A stretch of 64,000 nucleotides of DNA from Podospora comata (Eukaryota; Ascomycota; Sordariomycetes; Sordariales; Podosporaceae), in assembly GCA_017354895.1 (NCBI GenBank), contig CP071494.1:3472001-3536000 (forward strand), given 5' to 3'. The notes beneath the pieces are model-generated. The model saw nothing but the letters and a program-made list of their open reading frames with translations. It was not told the origin of the DNA and did not search any database. The number at the start of each line of letters is the position of its first letter. The stretch's first letter is position 1. Both the position numbers and the translations under genes were made by a program. Positions 59,878 to 64,000 of the stretch are shown here, in pieces.

Positions 59878-61002
59878 ATGATACTGCATCGAGTAGCTCA
59901 GGTGTGCGCCAGACCAATAACCCTGAGAGGGTTTGCGACCAAAGCGAAGTCACCACCATCATTCCCGACAACGCCGACATGTCCCTCGCCAACATGTGCA
60001 TGCGCACCCACCCCCGAGTTCCCCGAGGGATTTGAAATTGACCACAAGACAAATATCAATGGACTGATTTCCAACTACGCGCAACATGTCCTGGTTTGTA
60101 CGGGCAAAGACGACTGGCCGTCCCGCATTGAGGACGACAACAGTGGTGATAACCTCGCTGCTGACCTGCGTGAGTTAGTTGGACGTGGGGGTCAGTTCAA
60201 TGATGTATTCCCCCTTTCTTTTGAGCCTCACACTTGCACGCTGATATTAACCATCGTCACAACATAGCCGTTCCATAACATCTCAGTCCTCAACGCTTCA
60301 TTCCCCTCATCGCCTGCTCCCAAATCACGGCCTGAGTTGCAGACCACGTCAGCTTACCTCCTCCCTTCATTCAAGTATGTCCCTTGGCTACCGCGAGTCT
60401 CATTTGACAGCGTTGAGGCACTGGTGAGGGGCTATCTCCTCCCTGAAAAGCTGCACCCATTGCATGACGGGCTGTCACCCATTCACCGAGACCGTCTACT
60501 TCGCAAACCCGCCTATCAAAACGCTCTGTACGGTGTCAAGGACGTCGATGAGGTTGTGGTGCTCATCTGTGGACATGGAGGGCGGGACCAGAGGTGTGGT
60601 GCTTATGGGCCACTGCTGAGGGGCGAGTTTGAGAAACGACTGCCTGAGAAGGGCATCGAGGTGGTTACAGGGCCGGTGGAGGTGGAAGTGGACGAGACAG
60701 TTCAGGCCCTGGAAGACGGGGAAGGGAAGAAGGACGAAAGAGCCAAGACGGCGGCCAGAATTGGCTTGATCAGTCATATTGGTGGACATAAGTTTGCGGG
60801 CAATGTCATCATTTATATACCTCCAAACCAGACAACCAAGGATGGGGTGCGGCATCCGTTGGCTGGTCATGGGATCTGGTATGGGAGGGTTGAGCCGAGA
60901 CATATTGAGGGCATCGTGGAGGAGACAATATTGCAGGGAAAGGTGGTAGAAGAGCTCTTTAGGGGAGGTATCACTCAGGATGGAAAGATTCTGCGACTTT
61001 GA
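59878..61002 (+). CDS. AIM32: AIM32-like thioredoxin-fold (sucrase/ferredoxin-like) mitochondrial protein
   Basis: The model is join(59878..60204, 60268..61002), 353 residues, intron 63 nt. AIM32 proteins are thioredoxin-like ferredoxins that bind a 2Fe-2S cluster; in yeast the gene affects mitochondrial inheritance and redox quality control of import. The N terminus (MILHRVAQVCARPITLRGFA) looks like a presequence. The C-terminal domain has VVLICGHGGRDQRCGAYGPL with its cluster cysteines and ISHIGGHKFAGNVIIYIP with the conserved HIGGH. Splicing joins ELVGRGGQFND to PFHNISVLNASFPSS, restoring family continuity. The intron donor is GTATTC and the acceptor CATAG. CYC2 follows 214 bp downstream on the same strand. 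Confidence 0.87.
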
Positions 61003-61216
61003 TGTGGCAGAGCTGGTAAGGTAGTCCGTAGATATAGTGGCTGCATATGACAGTTTCCATTGTCGGGGTCTAGAATCGGATAGGTGCATATGCACGGACC
61101 CTTTTTCATTCTGGCCCCCATCTTCCATTGACACTCACCTCGCTTGGTCTTTGGTTCATTGACCTTCTCCCGGATACAGAAAACAACTTTACCGTACACG
61201 ATCTTATGCCCTGGAG

Positions 61217-62959
61217 ATGTCGGGAAGACTCGTCTCATTGGGCATACGCCTGCCAAAACACGTTGCTGGAGATGGGAGACTCGACCTCATGAAGATCTCG
61301 CTCTCATCACATGCTCAGCGACAGACATTACAAAGAATATACACGCAAAGGTCCCAGCATCGCCAATTTCATGTCTCACCTTCTCAGGCAGCAAAATCTA
61401 GATTTGACTCCCCCAAGTCGGAGAAAGATGAATCCAGATTCGCCGCTGCCAAGTCGAAGAAAAATGCTCCAAAATCAACCCCAGAGCCAAACGCAGCCCA
61501 AGACCAGGGGGAGCCACGCGTCACCAGGAAGGAGGTGAAGCGAGAGCGAACGAAAATACTCCTAGAACAACGGGAACAAAAAATCCGAGAGCTAGAAGCA
61601 CAAGAGAAAGAAAGACTAGAACAGGAAAAACAAGAGGAAAAGAGAGCGGACCAGGAGAGGCAAGAGCTCAAACAACTGGTCAAGAAACAACTAGGCCTAG
61701 AAACAGAAAACCCAGCAAAAGAGGAGAAGAGCCGGTCAGAGCAGAGTTCGAATGTCGTCCGCAACATTTTCTTTTCCGGAGTTGCCTCGGCCGGTGCCCT
61801 CGTCTTATGGGAGATGTGGAGGTTTGCTTACAGCACCGAGCCACTCAACGACCAGAAGTTTTCACCATTTGAGATTGTTGACCGGCAACAAGTGTCCCCT
61901 ACGGCCTTTATCGTCACCGTCAAGCCGGTTGTATCACGCCTGGGCGGTCTCGCCAGCCAGTGGAAGCTGGCATGGCTCGAGACGCTCCAGCACAAACTTG
62001 CGGGGGAGGGTACCTGGGCTGTTGAGATCAAACAGCCCGAACTCCAAGTCGCGCGAGATTACACCCCTTTGCCGGAGCTGGATGTGCTTAGTGCTACAAA
62101 TGAGTACGACACTCGCGGCCGTATCGAACTCTTCCAGCTGCTCAAGGGTCTCTTCTCCCCACAACAATCCATCCCCACGTTCAAGTTCCTGATCAGGAGA
62201 ACAGAAGGCGGGGAGGTGAGCAGCTGGCTAAGCCGCAGAAAAGTGGGGGACACCATTGAACTACGCGGACCACACCAGAGCTTCAATGTCGTCGCCCGGG
62301 CGGGGTACAAGGAAGCGGAAGAGCCCAAAAGGGTCGTGTTTCTCGCCGGCGGAACAGGCATAGCACCAGCCCTCCAAGCAGCCGGGAGCCTCTTCCGGGA
62401 ACACGGACAAACCTTGAAGAAAATGCCCCAAGTCGACATTATATGGGCCAACCGGTCAAAAGAGGACATCAAGACCGACAACCCTGTCATTGAGCTTCTC
62501 GAGAAACTGAAGGAAATGTCTCGGGGGAAGATCAACTATGTTTGCGTTGTGGATGAGGAGGGGAGATTCATCACCGCGAATGATATCGTCGCCAAGACGC
62601 AAATCACACCGCCGCGAAAGTCATGGTTTTGGAATTCTTCAAAGGCCGAATCAACCCCGTCAAAAAACGATGTCAACTGCTACTACCACTCCTCAAAACA
62701 CCTGATCACTTCTGCGGGTGAGGACTATGAGAAGGTTGATGGGGAGAACCCACGACGGCAGTGCGCCTGCCCTGTTGGAAGGCCGAGCTTTAAGAATCTA
62801 CTTATGGTGTCTGGGCCTGAGGGTTTCAACAATCACTTTGCTGGACCAAAGTATTGGGCTGACGGCAAGGAGAGGCAGGGCCCGGTTGGGGGTGTTATTG
62901 GGGAGTTGGCGAAGAAGTACCCAAGTTTGGCGAGCGATTGGCTTGTGTTGAAGTTGTAA
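61217..62959 (+). CDS. CYC2: CYC2-like mitochondrial FAD reductase (cytochrome c maturation/import factor)
   Basis: This is a single exon of 580 residues. Yeast Cyc2 is an inner-membrane flavoprotein facing the intermembrane space that reduces heme for its attachment to cytochrome c. The N terminus is basic, as in a presequence. Residues about 105-165 form a highly charged coiled coil (KIRELEAQEKERLEQEK). One membrane helix follows (FFSGVASAGALVLWEMW). The ferredoxin-reductase part shows VVFLAGGTGIAPALQAAG for NAD binding and LLMVSGPEGFNNHFAG near the end. The coiled coil before the helix is longer than I recall for yeast. The start at 61217 (ATGTCGGGAAG) begins the longest reading with presequence character; a later Met at residue 25 is less likely. 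Confidence 0.85.
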   Translation: MSGRLVSLGIRLPKHVAGDGRLDLMKISLSSHAQRQTLQRIYTQRSQHRQFHVSPSQAAKSRFDSPKSEKDESRFAAAKSKKNAPKSTPEPNAAQDQGEPRVTRKEVKRERTKILLEQREQKIRELEAQEKERLEQEKQEEKRADQERQELKQLVKKQLGLETENPAKEEKSRSEQSSNVVRNIFFSGVASAGALVLWEMWRFAYSTEPLNDQKFSPFEIVDRQQVSPTAFIVTVKPVVSRLGGLASQWKLAWLETLQHKLAGEGTWAVEIKQPELQVARDYTPLPELDVLSATNEYDTRGRIELFQLLKGLFSPQQSIPTFKFLIRRTEGGEVSSWLSRRKVGDTIELRGPHQSFNVVARAGYKEAEEPKRVVFLAGGTGIAPALQAAGSLFREHGQTLKKMPQVDIIWANRSKEDIKTDNPVIELLEKLKEMSRGKINYVCVVDEEGRFITANDIVAKTQITPPRKSWFWNSSKAESTPSKNDVNCYYHSSKHLITSAGEDYEKVDGENPRRQCACPVGRPSFKNLLMVSGPEGFNNHFAGPKYWADGKERQGPVGGVIGELAKKYPSLASDWLVLKL

Positions 62960-63260
62960 TCAAGCAGGATCGCGTAACCTTGGATCAAGTTATATGCCAT
63001 GTAGGAGGTACGTAGAGGGGCCAGCAAGAGACTTTTGGTTTGGGTGGCGGACCAGAAAGAATCTAATGCTAGATATTGTTTGTTGAGCACCAGTCACCAC
63101 AACATGGCCATAAAATTCTAACGAGTAGAACATGAAGAGAAACTTCCTAGCTATTTAGGAACCTTTTCTCCCCACATAAACGCCATCCAATGCAGTTAAA
63201 TAGGTAAATGACAAAGCCCGCACCAACCACACATGCTTCTTCATCCCTATCTTCACCACT
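62960..63260. other. Convergent 3' interval between CYC2 and NEO1
   Basis: About 301 bp lie between two stop codons. No gene or RNA feature was seen. Confidence 0.5.
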
Positions 63261-64000
63261 TCAAATCCCCTGAACCTTTCTGTAAGAAGGCGGCTTCATA
63301 GTCCGTTGAATCACCTTTGCCGCCCAAGTTGGGATCAAGCTCATGGCCAGGATCGCCGCAACTCTCCAGTAAAAGCCCCTACCGTACTTGTTAGCCACTG
63401 ACCCCTCCCCCCAAAAAACACAGCAAGGAAAGAAAAACTTACACCTCCATCAAAAACCCCAAATCAAAATACCCTCCCAAAAACGGCACACTTCCCACAA
63501 ACACCAAAAACGTGCCCACAATCGACACCACCATCACCCAATGCCACGTCGTAATCTCCACCGCCACCATCAACAGCTCGTTCAGCACCAGCACGGTATA
63601 ACTAACCGCCACCATCCTCGGGCTGTCCACCTCGGTCAAGATCTGGCTCAACCCCTGAATTAGACACCCCTGGTAAATCGACACAAACACCCACACAAAA
63701 AAAGTCCGGTAGCTCAAGCTCCTGCCCTCGGTCAATTCTTTGTACAGCTCCGGATACAGGTTCGCCAGCTCCTCGTCCACATCCTTGTCCAGGACAAGAC
63801 TCAGCACCGGTGCCGCCGTGTAGATGGTGGCGTACCCGACCATCAACCAGTCTTTGTACAACCCCAACGGCTCAAAGTCGACCGCGATGCTAAACATTGT
63901 CTGGCACACCGCAATGATCAACCCTCTGTGGATCACAAACTGGGCCAACTTGGCGCTTCGTTTGTACGAGTTCCTCCCGTGCCACACCAGCAGCTTGGTC
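63261..64000 (-). CDS. NEO1: C-terminal part of NEO1-type P4-ATPase phospholipid flippase (5' part outside window)
   Basis: The visible part is complement(join(63261..63378, 63443..>64000)), 224 residues plus stop, intron 64 nt. P4-ATPases move phospholipids to the cytosolic leaflet; Neo1/ATP9A-type enzymes act in Golgi and endosomes. The visible segment is the last membrane domain: QFVIHRGLIIAVCQTMFSI, GLYKDWLMVGYATIYTAAPV, then further helices and the C-terminal PPSYRKVQGI, which matches the end of Neo1 closely. Splicing joins YFDLGFLMEV to GFYWRVAAIL, with donor GTAAGT. The short tail with no extra domain fits the monomeric Neo1 class, which needs no Cdc50 partner, rather than Drs2 or Dnf. 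Confidence 0.9.

Overview
The window is nuclear DNA of a filamentous ascomycete, most likely a Sordariomycete close to the Sordariales. The evidence is short spliceosomal introns (mostly 50-70 nt), a dispersed 5S rRNA gene, many poly-Q and poly-G protein tracts, and orthologues of Neurospora/Sordaria developmental genes (HAM-2/PRO22 and VIB-1). I found 18 protein-coding genes (two cut by the window edges) and one 5S rRNA gene. I found no transposon, CRISPR array or prokaryotic operon.

Left part, 1-24 kb. The 3' end of a CTF1/FarA-like Zn2Cys6 regulator is followed by a KAR9 spindle-positioning protein, a type II Hsp40, a HAD-family phosphatase, and RIT1 (initiator-tRNA ribosyl-phosphate transferase) in convergent orientation. 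A 3.7 kb gene-poor stretch comes next, then a second Zn2Cys6 regulator and the STRIPAK component HAM-2/PRO22/Far11 on the minus strand.

Middle part, 24-47 kb. MTR2 (mRNA export) and mitochondrial bL34m form a divergent pair. VIB-1, an NDT80/PhoG-type regulator known in Neurospora for control of heterokaryon incompatibility, extracellular hydrolases and cell death, lies on the minus strand. Upstream of it is 12.8 kb with no credible coding gene, rich in ACCT-type microsatellites. That stretch ends at ITT1, an RWD-RBR ubiquitin ligase with an unusual RGG tail and a charged insertion inside the IBR.

Right part, 47-64 kb. This part is dense with housekeeping genes: dolichyl-diphosphate phosphatase, a MARVEL-like membrane protein, an APC/LAT amino-acid permease with a GC-AG intron, a 5S rRNA gene, then four consecutive genes for mitochondrial proteins (LeuRS, MTQ1, AIM32, CYC2), and finally the C-terminal part of the NEO1 phospholipid flippase.

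Exon boundaries were set by hand from splice consensus, frame phase and continuity of conserved motifs; in the gene models described, all phases close. I see no single obvious novel system. The most interesting stretch is the long non-coding block upstream of VIB-1. All family assignments rest on recognised motifs, not on a database search.
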